DNA from: Roseivirga misakiensis
GTDB taxonomy: Bacteria; Bacteroidota; Bacteroidia; Cytophagales; Cyclobacteriaceae
Length of the DNA stretch: 64,000 nucleotides
NCBI RefSeq assembly: GCF_001747105.1
Contig: NZ_MDGQ01000005.1
Location: 1,612,001 to 1,676,000 of the forward strand
Direction of reading: 5' to 3'
How positions within the stretch are numbered: the stretch's first letter is position 1; each line of letters starts with the position of its first letter. The translations under genes and the position numbers were made by a program. This document shows positions 33,800 to 43,708 of this stretch, in pieces. The notes under the pieces are model-generated. The model saw only the letters and a list, made by a program, of their open reading frames with translations. It was not told the DNA's origin and ran no database searches.

Positions 33800-35197
33800 T
33801 TACCACTCGGTATGAAAAATGCCGTCTCGATCAAGTCGTTCATACGTGTGCGATCCAAAGTGATCGCGCTGAGCTTGAACCAAATTCATCGGTAGTCTCC
33901 CAGATGTGAAGGCATTAAAATAGTTTAAGCCTGCACTCATAGCTGCTAATGGAATTTGAGCATTCATCCCTTCAGTAATCACTTTTGAGGCACTAGGGAG
34001 CAAAGGCTTGATCATTTCAGCGAATGATTCATCCAATAACAGGTTTTCAAGGCTAGGGTTCTTGTCAAAAGCGATTCTCATTTGTTCTAACAATTCAGCC
34101 CGAATGATGCAGCCACCACGCCAAATTTTAGCTATCGTTTCAAGGTTTAACTCATAATTATAAGCTTCAGAAGCATAAACGAGCTGCTGCATACCTTGAG
34201 CGTAAGTCACGATGAAGCTAAAAAATAGTGCTTCTTCTAACTGCTCAATCGTGAGCTCAGAAGAATTGATTGCCTTTTTGCCATAAAGATTTTCAGCGGC
34301 CACCCGTTGAGATTTAAGCGCAGAAATCTCCCGCATACTCACTGCCACATCAATGGTCGGAATGGGAATACCTAAATCCATGGCATTTTGTGAAGTCCAT
34401 TTACCAGTGCCTTTTTGTTTTCCTTTATCAAGAATAGCATCAATGAGATCGCCATCGGCTAAATCATCCTTCTTGTTAAATATCTCAGAAGTAATCTCAA
34501 TTAAAAATGATTTTAGTCGACCATTATTCCACGTTGCAAAGGCTCGTTGAATTTCGGAGTTAGAGCGCCCCATACCATTTTTCATGAGCAAATAAGCTTC
34601 AGAAATCAATTGCATAAGTCCATACTCAATCCCGTTGTGTACCATTTTGACATAGTTACCCGCAGAACCATTTCCCAAATGAGCCACACATGGTTCTCCA
34701 TTCACTTTGGCCGATGCGGCCTCAAAGATTGGTTTGATAAAGGCATAAGCCTGCTTATCTCCACCAGGCATTATGCTAGGTCCTTTTCTTGCACCCTTCG
34801 CACCTCCGGAAACCCCTGCACCAAAAAAATGAATACTATCAGCTGCTAACTCCTCAAAACGACGATTTGTATCTGTAAAAAATGAGTTACCTCCGTCTAT
34901 AATAATATCTCCTTCCGATAAGTGAGGTTTCAAATCATTGATGACAGCATCGACAGGTTTACCGGCTGGTACCAAAAGCATGATTTTTCTAGGGCTAGCC
35001 AGCTTGTTGATGAACTCAATTTTGTCTTGTGTGGCATGTACAACCCGACCTTCTCCTTCTGAAAGCAATGAATCCACCTTTTCTTTATCCAAGTCTAGAC
35101 CAATTGCCGAAAAGTCATTATCCGCTACATTGAGGATAAAATTTCGTCCCATTACACCTAAACCTACTAAGCCAAAATCAAATTTTGTATCTGTCAT
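33800..35197 (-). CDS. gnd: 6-phosphogluconate dehydrogenase, decarboxylating
   Basis: This 465-residue NADP enzyme converts 6-phosphogluconate to ribulose 5-phosphate. The Rossmann motif FGLVGLGVMGRNF starts near residue 8, the substrate loop FFGAGVSGGAKGARKGPSIMPGG and HNGIEYGLMQLISEAY follow, and KGTGKWTSQNA is the conserved central motif. It diverges from zwf with 184 bp between starts and converges on gntP. Confidence 0.97.
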   Translation of the reverse strand: MTDTKFDFGLVGLGVMGRNFILNVADNDFSAIGLDLDKEKVDSLLSEGEGRVVHATQDKIEFINKLASPRKIMLLVPAGKPVDAVINDLKPHLSEGDIIIDGGNSFFTDTNRRFEELAADSIHFFGAGVSGGAKGARKGPSIMPGGDKQAYAFIKPIFEAASAKVNGEPCVAHLGNGSAGNYVKMVHNGIEYGLMQLISEAYLLMKNGMGRSNSEIQRAFATWNNGRLKSFLIEITSEIFNKKDDLADGDLIDAILDKGKQKGTGKWTSQNAMDLGIPIPTIDVAVSMREISALKSQRVAAENLYGKKAINSSELTIEQLEEALFFSFIVTYAQGMQQLVYASEAYNYELNLETIAKIWRGGCIIRAELLEQMRIAFDKNPSLENLLLDESFAEMIKPLLPSASKVITEGMNAQIPLAAMSAGLNYFNAFTSGRLPMNLVQAQRDHFGSHTYERLDRDGIFHTEW

Positions 35198-35381
35198 ATT
35201 CTAATTTCTATACTCTAAGTACCTCGTTTTGCCGAATTCGTTGAATGTTAAAATTTAATTCGACATAAAGCTAAATCGACTTCTATCATTGCACGTCATT
35301 CGCTAGTTTTGGGAACTATTTTCTGGCGTTTCGATTTAAGTCTGTACAAAGAAAGCAAGCTAGGTCGACCAAAAAAAATAA

Positions 35382-36911
35382 ATGAAAAAAACTGACAATC
35401 AGGCACTGGTAATTTTTGGTGCTTCTGGTGATCTCACCGAAAGAAAACTAATTCCAGCAGTATTCAATTTGTTCTGCGGAGGCTTTCTACCAGAATCTTA
35501 TGCTGTAATTGGTGTGAGCAGGTCAGAATTTACAGATGAAGAGTATCGCATTAAGGTTGTATTCAACAATGAGCACCTGAAAGGCAAATCCACAGCAACG
35601 GAAGAAAACCTAGAACGCTTTGCTAAGCTTGTCTTTTATCAAGCGGTTGACACTAAAAATATTGAGACTTACGGTCAATTAAAGAACAGGCTTGAACAGC
35701 TCGATCAGGAGATAACAACCAAAAACAACTACATTTTTTATCTAGCTACCCCACCAAGTCTTTACCAAACGATCGCCAATGGCTTGGCAGAAAATGGATT
35801 GAATGGGAATACTGATGGCTGGAGTAGATTGATTGTAGAAAAACCTTTTGGCTACGACCTTGAATCTGCTAAAGCACTCAATAAAGGGTTGCTCTGCAGT
35901 TTCTCCGAAGAACAGATATATAGAATTGATCATTATTTAGGCAAAGAGACCGTTCAGAATATGTTTGTGACACGTTTTGCAAACAGTATTTTCGAGCCAC
36001 TTTGGAATAGGAACTATATTCATCGCATAGAAATCACTGCGGCCGAACACGTCGGTGTTGAAAAAAGAGGCGGCTATTATGATTCATCTGGTGCTTTAAG
36101 AGATATGATCCAAAATCATCTCTTTCAATTAGTTGCACTTGTAGCTATGGAGCCGCCAGTAAGGCCTGACGCTGAGTCCATTAGAAACGAAAAGCTAAAG
36201 GTATTTCAAAGCTTGAGAGCTTATACCGATCAAGATATTAAGGAGAATGTAATACGTGGTCAGTACCTAAACTCTACTGTGCGTGGTGAAGCTGTTAAAG
36301 GTTATCGTGAGGAGGAAGGTGTTCAAGATCAATCGAAGACCGAGACTTACGTGGCCATGAAGTTCTTCATAGACAATTGGCGCTGGGCAGATGTACCTTT
36401 CTATATCAGGACCGGTAAAAGCATGCCTACTCGCGTAACTGAGGTCGTCATTCATTTTAAACCAAATCATCACCATCTATTTGCTCATGATAGCTCATTA
36501 TCGAACCAGCAAAACGTATTGGTGATCAGAATTCAGCCAAATGAAGGCATACTGCTCAAGTTTGATATGAAAATACCTGGTGCTGGTTTTAATACAGAGC
36601 AGGTAAACATGGATTTCAAGTATGACGAATTGAGCAATGTCTATGTGCCAGATGCCTATGAGAGATTAATTCTGGACTGTATGCAGGGTGATGCCACACT
36701 ATACGCAAGAGGTGACAGTACCGAAGCGGCGTGGGAATTCATTGACCCCATTTTAAAAGCCTGGGAAAACGACGAATCTATTCCGGTTTATGGTTACCCA
36801 GCAGGAACTTGGGGGCCAGAAAATGCGGATAACCTGATAGATGGAGAGAATATGAATTGGCGATATCCGTGCTCAAATCTCACGGACGATGGCAACTACT
36901 GCGAATTATAG
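35382..36911 (+). CDS. zwf: Glucose-6-phosphate dehydrogenase
   Basis: This 509-residue protein catalyses the first step of the oxidative pentose phosphate pathway. The N-terminal fold VIFGASGDLTERKLIPAVFNL and the active-site sequence RIDHYLGKETVQN, with catalytic His, are clear. Later come GGYYDSSGALRDMIQNH and YIRTGKSMPTRVTEV. It precedes pgl by 2 bp. Confidence 0.97.
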   Translation: MKKTDNQALVIFGASGDLTERKLIPAVFNLFCGGFLPESYAVIGVSRSEFTDEEYRIKVVFNNEHLKGKSTATEENLERFAKLVFYQAVDTKNIETYGQLKNRLEQLDQEITTKNNYIFYLATPPSLYQTIANGLAENGLNGNTDGWSRLIVEKPFGYDLESAKALNKGLLCSFSEEQIYRIDHYLGKETVQNMFVTRFANSIFEPLWNRNYIHRIEITAAEHVGVEKRGGYYDSSGALRDMIQNHLFQLVALVAMEPPVRPDAESIRNEKLKVFQSLRAYTDQDIKENVIRGQYLNSTVRGEAVKGYREEEGVQDQSKTETYVAMKFFIDNWRWADVPFYIRTGKSMPTRVTEVVIHFKPNHHHLFAHDSSLSNQQNVLVIRIQPNEGILLKFDMKIPGAGFNTEQVNMDFKYDELSNVYVPDAYERLILDCMQGDATLYARGDSTEAAWEFIDPILKAWENDESIPVYGYPAGTWGPENADNLIDGENMNWRYPCSNLTDDGNYCEL

Positions 36912-36913
36912 AA

Positions 36914-37621
36914 ATGGAAAAACAGATATACAAAGACGCTAATGCGGCTGCCGATGGTTTCGCGCAGTACCTACTATCTAAACACAAATCACAAGACAGT
37001 TTAACGGTAGCCCTTTCTGGTGGATCGACGCCAAAAATTTTGTTTGATCTGCTAGCCTCAAAATACCTAAATGAGATCGATTGGTCGAAAATCCATTTGT
37101 ATTGGGGAGATGAACGCTGTGTTCCTCCTACGGATGATGACAGCAACTATAAGATGACTGTTGAGCATTTAATTTCTAAGATTAACATACCAGAGGCTAA
37201 TATTCATCGTGTTTTGGGAGAGAATTTACCTGATGATGAAGCCGACCGATACGGAGCTCTTTTAAACAAGAATTTACAATCTATAAATGATATTCCGGCA
37301 TTCGACATTATCATACTAGGTATCGGAACTGATGGCCATACGGCTTCGATATTTCCGCACGAAATTGAGCTGATGAATAGCCCTAGTGTTTGTGCAGTTG
37401 GCATAAATCCAGATTCAGGTCAAAAGCGAGTAACGCTAACCGGACCAGTGATTAACAATGCAAAGTCTATCTGTTTTCTAGCGACTGGAGCAAGTAAGGC
37501 AGAAAAGTTGACAGAGATATTTAATAAGACCGGTAATTATAAAACGTATCCAGCGGCTCATGTATCTCCTACTCACGGTGAATTAATCTGGTTTATGGAT
37601 GAGTCAGCTTCAATTCAATAA
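36914..37621 (+). CDS. pgl: 6-phosphogluconolactonase
   Basis: From the ATG at 36914 the protein has 235 residues (MEKQIYKDANAAADGFAQYL). A longer in-frame start lies inside zwf and is unlikely. Pgl motifs are present: ALSGGSTPKILFDLL, WGDERCVPPTDDDSNYKM, GIGTDGHTASIFP with the key His, and VTLTGPVINNAK. It hydrolyses the lactone made by Zwf. No terminator is visible before the following arsenic-type genes. Confidence 0.95.
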   Translation: MEKQIYKDANAAADGFAQYLLSKHKSQDSLTVALSGGSTPKILFDLLASKYLNEIDWSKIHLYWGDERCVPPTDDDSNYKMTVEHLISKINIPEANIHRVLGENLPDDEADRYGALLNKNLQSINDIPAFDIIILGIGTDGHTASIFPHEIELMNSPSVCAVGINPDSGQKRVTLTGPVINNAKSICFLATGASKAEKLTEIFNKTGNYKTYPAAHVSPTHGELIWFMDESASIQ

Positions 37622-37631
37622 ATATTAATAT

Positions 37632-37661
37632 ATACATATTAGTATATTTTCATATATGTAT
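37632..37661. promoter_or_regulatory. AT-rich inverted repeat upstream of the DUF6428/ArsC-like pair
   Basis: ATACATAT (37632-37639) and ATATGTAT (37654-37661) form inverted arms 14 bp apart in the 64-bp gap between pgl and the DUF6428 gene. This could be an operator for an ArsR-type repressor encoded elsewhere. The region is nearly all A/T, so weight is low. Confidence 0.3.
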
Positions 37662-37685
37662 TTATAGATATATAATCGAGCTACA

Positions 37686-38159
37686 ATGAGATTATCACAA
37701 GTAAAGAACAAGCTTAAGACTTTAGAAAGACTTCAATTTGTACTGCCTGATGGCACTAAAGTCCCCTCTCACTTTCACATTACTGAGGTTGGTGTTATTC
37801 AAAAGAATTTCATTGACTGTGGTGGTACTATGAGAGACGAAAAAGTCGTAAACTTTCAACTCTGGTCTTCAGTAGATGTCGACCACAGATTACAACCACA
37901 GAAATTACTAGACATTGTATCGCTTTCGGAAAAGCTCCTTGACATGGGTGACTTTGAAGTTGAAGTAGAATATCAGGGGCCACAGACAATATCGAAATTC
38001 GGTCTGGATTTCAGCGACAATCAATTTTTCCTAATCAATAAACAAACGGATTGCCTAGCTCCTGATAAATGTGGATTGCCAGCAGAAAAGCCAAAAATTC
38101 GACTCAAAAATATCAGAATGAAAGCCAACGCTTGTGATCCTAATTCTGGCTGTTGTTAA
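37686..38159 (+). CDS. DUF6428-like protein with a cysteine-rich end, arsenic-associated
   Basis: This 157-residue protein resembles a Bacteroidota family usually found beside ArsC/ArsR genes (DUF6428, recalled rather than searched). Its C-terminus has CLAPDKCG and finally ACDPNSGCC, a soft-metal-binding look. It is followed 17 bp later by an ArsC-like phosphatase-fold gene. A metalloid-binding or sensing role is inferred from context. Confidence 0.7.
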   Translation: MRLSQVKNKLKTLERLQFVLPDGTKVPSHFHITEVGVIQKNFIDCGGTMRDEKVVNFQLWSSVDVDHRLQPQKLLDIVSLSEKLLDMGDFEVEVEYQGPQTISKFGLDFSDNQFFLINKQTDCLAPDKCGLPAEKPKIRLKNIRMKANACDPNSGCC

Positions 38160-38176
38160 CATAGAATAGTGAATTC

Positions 38177-38791
38177 ATGAACACACAAGTACTAGAAACT
38201 ATTGAGAGCGCAGCCGCTTTATCTATTCCAACAGAAAGACTAGATATTTTAAATCAACTGGCCGACTATTGTCGGAAACAGCTTGAAACTAGTAAAGATT
38301 TACGTCTTCACTTTATTTGTACGCACAATTCAAGACGTAGTCAATTCTCTCAAATTTGGGCAGCTGCCGCAGCCGAATACAGCGATATTAAATTGCAGTC
38401 TTTCTCTGGAGGCGTAGAAGTAACTGCCTTTAACGAAAGAGCTGTTGCCTCACTGCGGCGCCAAGGATTCCAAATAGTCGGTAATGACTCGAATAACCCA
38501 AAATATGAAGTACGATACTCGGATAATGAGCCATTGACTTGCTTTTCAAAGCTGTTTGACGATCCAATTAACCCTAAGTCTGGTTTTGCCGCTGTAATGA
38601 CTTGCTCCGACGCTGACGAGAATTGTCCTTTTATTCCAGGAACTGATGCTCGAATTCCTTTACGGTATGAAGACCCAAAAGCCTTTGATGACACTCCACA
38701 AGAAGAGGAAATGTATGATGAGCGTTCATTACAAATTGCCTCAGAAATGCTTTATGTTTTTAATAGGGTTAAAAGCAGCGGTTTAATTTGA
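38177..38791 (+). CDS. Low-molecular-weight phosphatase-fold protein, arsenate reductase-like
   Basis: This 204-residue protein has the LMW-PTP/ArsC P-loop CTHNSRRS at residues 48-55, with nucleophile C48 and R54 (Cys-x5-Arg-Ser). TCSDADENCPFIPG and the general-acid type segment YEDPKAFDDTP follow. Bacteroidota arsenate reductases of this extended size are known, but a tyrosine phosphatase cannot be excluded. The upstream DUF6428 gene supports arsenic. Confidence 0.8.
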   Translation: MNTQVLETIESAAALSIPTERLDILNQLADYCRKQLETSKDLRLHFICTHNSRRSQFSQIWAAAAAEYSDIKLQSFSGGVEVTAFNERAVASLRRQGFQIVGNDSNNPKYEVRYSDNEPLTCFSKLFDDPINPKSGFAAVMTCSDADENCPFIPGTDARIPLRYEDPKAFDDTPQEEEMYDERSLQIASEMLYVFNRVKSSGLI

Positions 38792-38817
38792 TTCTACCAT
38801 TTTTAATCAGGTTTATC

Positions 38818-38825
38818 TACATTTG
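38818..38825 (+). promoter_or_regulatory. Possible -7 promoter box for the lipoprotein gene
   Basis: TACATTTG matches the Bacteroidota TAnnTTTG box and would place transcription start about 25 bp before the gene at 38855. No convincing -33 TTTG at about 19-bp spacing is seen. Confidence 0.3.
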
Positions 38826-38854
38826 AAGATAACAACACGATTAAAACTCAGTAT

Positions 38855-39334
38855 ATGAAAAACACAACACGCTTTATGCGCCTGTTATTATTGGCGCTTG
38901 TCTCTACTTCTCTTGTTCTATCTTGCGATCCAGATGATGTAAACCCAGCGGATGAAATAATTGGAACTTGGGATGTTACTAACCTCTCCTCAGTCAACTG
39001 TACAGACCCAGACGACAATACCGCAAACTTAATTACTTGTGTAAATGAGTTTGGCTTCGAGATTTGTGGATCTGCTACATTAGTGATTGATGCCGATGGC
39101 AACTTCACAACAAATTTTGTAACGGTCATTACAGATCTAGCAACAAATCAATCCCAAACGGAAACGGAGTCAGAGACTTCTACTTATTCGATTGACGGGA
39201 ATAAAATCACGATTTGCTTCGATGGAGACTGTGAAACCGCGATTTACACCATCAACGGTACCACTTTAACTTTGTCAAATGATGGTCCATCATCAGATGG
39301 TTGTGAATCTACAATTTCAGGAACTAAGCGATAG
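38855..39334 (+). CDS. Small lipocalin-like lipoprotein
   Basis: This 159-residue protein has a lipoprotein signal (LVSTSLVLSC, Cys at about 24) and a beta-rich mature part starting IIGTWDVTNLSSV. Such IGTW starts are typical of Bacteroidota lipocalin-like lipoproteins. It contains several cysteines that could pair in the periplasm (NCTDPDDN, ITCVNEFG, FEICG). The ligand is unknown. It converges on the LytTR gene, whose stop is 1 bp away. Confidence 0.78.
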   Translation: MKNTTRFMRLLLLALVSTSLVLSCDPDDVNPADEIIGTWDVTNLSSVNCTDPDDNTANLITCVNEFGFEICGSATLVIDADGNFTTNFVTVITDLATNQSQTETESETSTYSIDGNKITICFDGDCETAIYTINGTTLTLSNDGPSSDGCESTISGTKR

Positions 39335-39335
39335 T

Positions 39336-40058
39336 TTAGCCTAAAATAGATTTATCATCATTGAGAATACCGAGGACTTTCTCCTTATAATTCCTGCCAA
39401 TAGGCAGCTCTGTTCCAGCTATTTCAATCACGTGGTTTGAATAGGCCTCGATTTTCTTAAATGGAACAATGAAAGATCGATGTATTCTAATAAAACAGTC
39501 TTCAGGTAATTTTTGCTCCAAAAAGCTGATTTTCTGAAGACTGATTACATCTCTATTAGGCATTTTAATCCTCACATAGTCTTTCAGGCTTTCTATATAC
39601 AAGATATCCTTCAGGTATACCTTTACCATTTTTCGATCGGCTTTGAGAAATATGTAAGGATGATCCGACCTTAGCTCGTCTCCTTGCCCCTCTTCTATTC
39701 CTGTTGTACCATTTTCATTCATGGCCTTGTTTACAGACATCAAAAAGCGTTGAAAAGAGATTGGTTTGAGCAAATAGTCTACCACATCCAACTCATAGCT
39801 CTCAATCGCATATTCGCGGTAAGCGGTGGTAAAAATTATCTTAGGCAATGGGTGAAGTACTTTCAGAAAATCAATCCCATTCAATTTGGGCATCTGGATA
39901 TCTAAAAAGATAAGCTGAATAGACTCCTTTTTCAGGATGTCAAACGCCTTTACAGCATTATCACATGAAGCGACCAACTCCAATCCGTCTATTTTAGCCA
40001 CATAAGATTCGATAACCTCTCGGGCTAAAGGCTCATCGTCCACGATGATACATTTCAT
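39336..40058 (-). CDS. LytTR-family response regulator
   Basis: This 240-residue protein has a CheY-like receiver (about 1-120) with acidic pocket DDE at 7-9, phospho-site D53 in LIFLDIQMPKLNG and TTAYREYA. The C-terminal LytTR DNA-binding domain (about 140-235) has YIESLKDYVRI and FIRIHRSFIVPFKKI. It pairs with the histidine kinase gene one base upstream. Targets are unknown. Confidence 0.94.
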   Translation of the reverse strand: MKCIIVDDEPLAREVIESYVAKIDGLELVASCDNAVKAFDILKKESIQLIFLDIQMPKLNGIDFLKVLHPLPKIIFTTAYREYAIESYELDVVDYLLKPISFQRFLMSVNKAMNENGTTGIEEGQGDELRSDHPYIFLKADRKMVKVYLKDILYIESLKDYVRIKMPNRDVISLQKISFLEQKLPEDCFIRIHRSFIVPFKKIEAYSNHVIEIAGTELPIGRNYKEKVLGILNDDKSILG

Positions 40059-40059
40059 A

Positions 40060-41130
40060 TTAATGACCTTTAAAATTCAATTTGAGCACTACTAAAAATG
40101 ACTCCTCGGACTCGTGAATGTCCAGCTGGTAGTCGTCTCCGTACAAAATTTCTAACCTTCTTTTAACATTTTTAAGACCTATCCCTTTCTTGTATTCAAA
40201 GTGGTCTTCTTCTTTGTGTTGTATACTTTTACTGTTTTCTACCTTTAAGGTTAGCTGCTCACCTTTTCTATTTAAGTCGATAGCTACCCATGACTGGTCT
40301 AATTCTTCACTAACACCATGTTTAAACGCATTTTCTACAAATGGTAAAATCATCAAAGGCGCTAACATGACATCACCAATATGTTGAGCACAATTGAAAT
40401 TAACTTCAAGCCGATCGCCATAGCGGATCTTCTCTAATGCGATGTAATCCTTGACAAGCCTCACCTCTTTCTCGAGCGAAACGCTATCCGCACTGCATTC
40501 ATAGAGCATGTAATTGAGTAAATCTGAAAGCTTTAAAACAACCTCTGGTGCCTCTTTACTGCTTTTCAGGGTTAATGCATATAAGTTATTAAGCGTATTA
40601 AATAGAAAGTGAGGATGGATTTGAGCCTTTAAAAACTTAAGCTCGGCTTGTAACTTCTCTTCTGATAATAGTCGATTATTCTTTTCCTCTCTGTACCAAT
40701 ATTTGAACCACTTAGATACGATGGCTAACACCACAACAGGATAAATTTTAGCTGTGGTTTTGAATATCTTTCCTACGTTCCATAAAATGGGTTGATATGG
40801 ATCATCCGGCCAAAGCAAAGGCTTTTGTACTAAAACATAAACGAACCAATTCAGGCCACTAAAAACCAATATTATCAGCAATAACCAGCCGAAGAACTGC
40901 CCATATTTACCTTTAAACAAGAGTTTTGGCATCAGGACATAAAGCACCAAATATACCGCTGGAATCTGTACAATGGCATCTAACCAAACATGTTGAAACT
41001 GACGACTATAGTCTTCCTCAAAAGAACCATAAACGATCGCAAAAAATGAAGTATAGATGAGCCAAAAGATCACATGCCACATGAGTCGTGGTGTATCAAA
41101 CATCAGTCGTTCAAAATTGATCTTCGGCAT
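40060..41130 (-). CDS. LytS/YehU-type sensor histidine kinase
   Basis: This 356-residue kinase has four likely membrane helices in the first 140 residues and no extracellular sensor domain of note. The His_kinase domain has the phospho-acceptor region QIHPHFLFNTLNNL (H174 expected), and the ATPase part includes LPFVENAFKHGV and KKGIGLKNVKRRLE. It is cotranscribed with the LytTR regulator. The divergent DUF5916 gene is a candidate target. Confidence 0.93.
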   Translation of the reverse strand: MPKINFERLMFDTPRLMWHVIFWLIYTSFFAIVYGSFEEDYSRQFQHVWLDAIVQIPAVYLVLYVLMPKLLFKGKYGQFFGWLLLIILVFSGLNWFVYVLVQKPLLWPDDPYQPILWNVGKIFKTTAKIYPVVVLAIVSKWFKYWYREEKNNRLLSEEKLQAELKFLKAQIHPHFLFNTLNNLYALTLKSSKEAPEVVLKLSDLLNYMLYECSADSVSLEKEVRLVKDYIALEKIRYGDRLEVNFNCAQHIGDVMLAPLMILPFVENAFKHGVSEELDQSWVAIDLNRKGEQLTLKVENSKSIQHKEEDHFEYKKGIGLKNVKRRLEILYGDDYQLDIHESEESFLVVLKLNFKGH

Positions 41131-41431
41131 AGTAAGCTTAAATGGGCCTTTTAAAAGTTGCTGATTTTAAATTCAGTGAAACGGATTAGCCACTCAGCAA
41201 TGGTTAATTCGAACCCTAAACTTATTCAATAAGTTGCAAACTTACAGTTTATTGGATGTAAGGGTTAATAGTACTCCTGAAGTTCGTATTAACATCGACC
41301 AAATACATATTTTGGCCAGATAGTCCTTCCGTCTATCAGGTACAAACATTGGTCTAAAAGGCCAAAATTCGCTAAACCTAAAGTCATAGTCATAGTATAC
41401 GCGATCATACCAACGATCAACTGCTGCTACT
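41131..41431. other. Intergenic region between divergent lytS-type and DUF5916 genes
   Basis: About 300 bp without a supported gene. It must hold both promoters. I see short partial dyads only (for example CCAAATACATATTTTGG around 41307-41325, imperfect) and no convincing promoter box, riboswitch or RNA. Confidence 0.5.
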
Positions 41432-43633
41432 ATGAAACCATTTTTTTACCTCATACTCTTTCTCTTGGTGTCGGATATTATGGCACAAGATACCCGCGAG
41501 ACGCGCGACTTATTTATCTATAATCTGAAACATACCGAAGGCCTTATCAGCATAGATGGTGATGAAAGTGATGAAGGCTGGGAAAATGCCGAAAAAATAT
41601 CTCAGTTTATCAATCACTGGCCCGAAGATCAGGGGGTGGCCAATGCTTTATCTGAAGTTTGGGCCACCTACGATGCAGAGTATATCTATGTAAAGGCAAA
41701 ACTTTATGACACAGGAAACCGAGTTGTCCAATCCTTAAGAAGGGATAACCGTGATGCGCACTGGAACAGCGACAATTTCACCGTAGTAATAGATCCATTT
41801 AACAATAAACAGAGCGGTTTCTTTTTTGGAGTAAATGCTGGTGGTGCGCAAATGGAGGCTCTTTTAAGCCTTGATGGTGGTAGAACTGAGTTCGACGAAA
41901 ACTGGGATAATAAGTGGTATTCTGAAGTGAAACAATATGCCGATCACTGGCTAGTGGAAATGGCTATACCTATGAAAACATTACGGTATGGAACTCAAAT
42001 TTCTGATTGGGGGATCAATTTTATCCGTGGAGATATGCAACGCAATGAGTACTCAACCTGGACACAGTTTCCACTCAATTATGGCGGCATAGATTTGAAT
42101 TTCATGGGGACCATGAAGTGGGAAGAAAAACCCGAAAAGGCAAAAGGCAAAGTAGTGTTGATTCCTTATGTAGCTGGTGGCACACAGCGGGATTTCGAAG
42201 ATGAAGGCCAAACCAACTATACACAGGATTTTGACGCGGGAATTGATGCTAAAGTAGCTGTGACTGGTTCTTTAAGTCTGGACCTCACATTAAACCCAGA
42301 TTTTTCAAATGTGGACGTAGATCAACAAGTGACTAACCTGACGCGTTTCAGTATTTTCTTCCCAGAAAGGAGAAACTTCTTTCTTGAAAACGGCGACATT
42401 TTTTCCAACTTCGGAAGCTGGCAAATTCAACCATTCTTTTCTAGGACTATAGGCCTTTCGGAGGGTCAGCAAGTCCCGATTAACTACGGAGCGCGCCTCA
42501 CAGGAAATATCACCAAAGACATGCGACTGGGTGTTATGAACATTCAGACTGGCGAAACTGAAGAGTCACTTGCCAATAATTATACAGTGGCAGCTGTGCA
42601 CCAACGGGTACTTAAAAGGTCAGTAATTAAGGCGCTTTTTATCAATAGACAGGCTGCTAGTGATGATTTTGGTCGGAATGGGGGCTTAGAATTCAACTAC
42701 GTTCACCCTACTGGCACCTGGGATAATACCGTCAGGTTTCACGCGGCTACCACAGACGATAAATTAGGAGAAAACACTTATTATGGAATGTCTGGAGGAT
42801 ATCGCGGTAGACACCTCCGAGGCGGCTGGACATTCGATCGGGTGGGTGAAAATTATATCACTGAATTGGGCTTCAACCCAAGGATCAACAATTTTGATGC
42901 GATCACTGAAGAGAGCATCCGAAAGGGCTTTAGCAGATATAATGTATGGTCAGTATATAGATTCTTTCCAAAAAATGACAAGAGCATTTTAAATCAACAC
43001 GGACCGAGAACTTGGCATTGGCTCTATAACAACCCTGATGGTTCATTAAATGAAAGAAACCATGGGCTTGGCTATGACTTCATGTTTAAAAACACGTCTG
43101 AATTAAGGTTCAATAGATTTTTCACCGAAGTAAATTTACCAGTACCTACCAACTTAATAGGTGCTGATACTCCTCTCCCAGCCACCAATTTCAAATTCAC
43201 AGATTACAACGTCAACTTTAATACTGATAGACGTAAAGTATTCAACACGGAATGGACGCTACGTTACGGAGACTTTTACAATGGCACTAGGTATGGAATA
43301 GCCACTGGCCTAAATGTACGCGCACAGCCTTGGGGTACCTTCGGGATAAACTATGAGTACAATAGTGTGGAACTGGCCGAAGGTTTCGGCGAAACCAAAT
43401 TGCATTTGTTCCGGGCGAACACGGAAATCAGTTTTTCGAATAAAATGTTCTGGACTACTTCTATTCAGTATAATTCACAATCCGAAAACTATAACATCTT
43501 CAGCCGTTTTCAGTGGCGTTACAAGCCTATGTCTGATTTCTTCCTCGTCTATACCGATAATTATGGTAATGACGGCTTAAATATCAAGAATCGTCAAATT
43601 GTATTTAAGTTGACCTACTGGCTGAATATGTAG
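41432..43633 (+). CDS. DUF5916/CBM9-like domain outer-membrane protein
   Basis: This 733-residue protein has a signal peptide (MKPFFYLILFLLVSDIMAQ). A CBM9-like DOMON domain follows (about 35-230) with ISIDGDESDEGWENAE and YAVWATYDAEYIYV-type strands. The DUF5916 part is beta-rich (SLDLTLNPDFSNVDVDQQVTNLTRF, FFPERRNFFLENGDIF) and ends in aromatic-terminated strands, as in outer-membrane barrels. The transported or bound ligand is unknown. It is divergent from the LytS/LytTR genes. Confidence 0.87.
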   Translation: MKPFFYLILFLLVSDIMAQDTRETRDLFIYNLKHTEGLISIDGDESDEGWENAEKISQFINHWPEDQGVANALSEVWATYDAEYIYVKAKLYDTGNRVVQSLRRDNRDAHWNSDNFTVVIDPFNNKQSGFFFGVNAGGAQMEALLSLDGGRTEFDENWDNKWYSEVKQYADHWLVEMAIPMKTLRYGTQISDWGINFIRGDMQRNEYSTWTQFPLNYGGIDLNFMGTMKWEEKPEKAKGKVVLIPYVAGGTQRDFEDEGQTNYTQDFDAGIDAKVAVTGSLSLDLTLNPDFSNVDVDQQVTNLTRFSIFFPERRNFFLENGDIFSNFGSWQIQPFFSRTIGLSEGQQVPINYGARLTGNITKDMRLGVMNIQTGETEESLANNYTVAAVHQRVLKRSVIKALFINRQAASDDFGRNGGLEFNYVHPTGTWDNTVRFHAATTDDKLGENTYYGMSGGYRGRHLRGGWTFDRVGENYITELGFNPRINNFDAITEESIRKGFSRYNVWSVYRFFPKNDKSILNQHGPRTWHWLYNNPDGSLNERNHGLGYDFMFKNTSELRFNRFFTEVNLPVPTNLIGADTPLPATNFKFTDYNVNFNTDRRKVFNTEWTLRYGDFYNGTRYGIATGLNVRAQPWGTFGINYEYNSVELAEGFGETKLHLFRANTEISFSNKMFWTTSIQYNSQSENYNIFSRFQWRYKPMSDFFLVYTDNYGNDGLNIKNRQIVFKLTYWLNM

Positions 43634-43708
43634 AAAACTTCAACTGGACTATCAAACATTTTCAATTAGGTAACTTCTGCTCCGAATTGATTTGGTTTAA
43701 TTTGCAGC

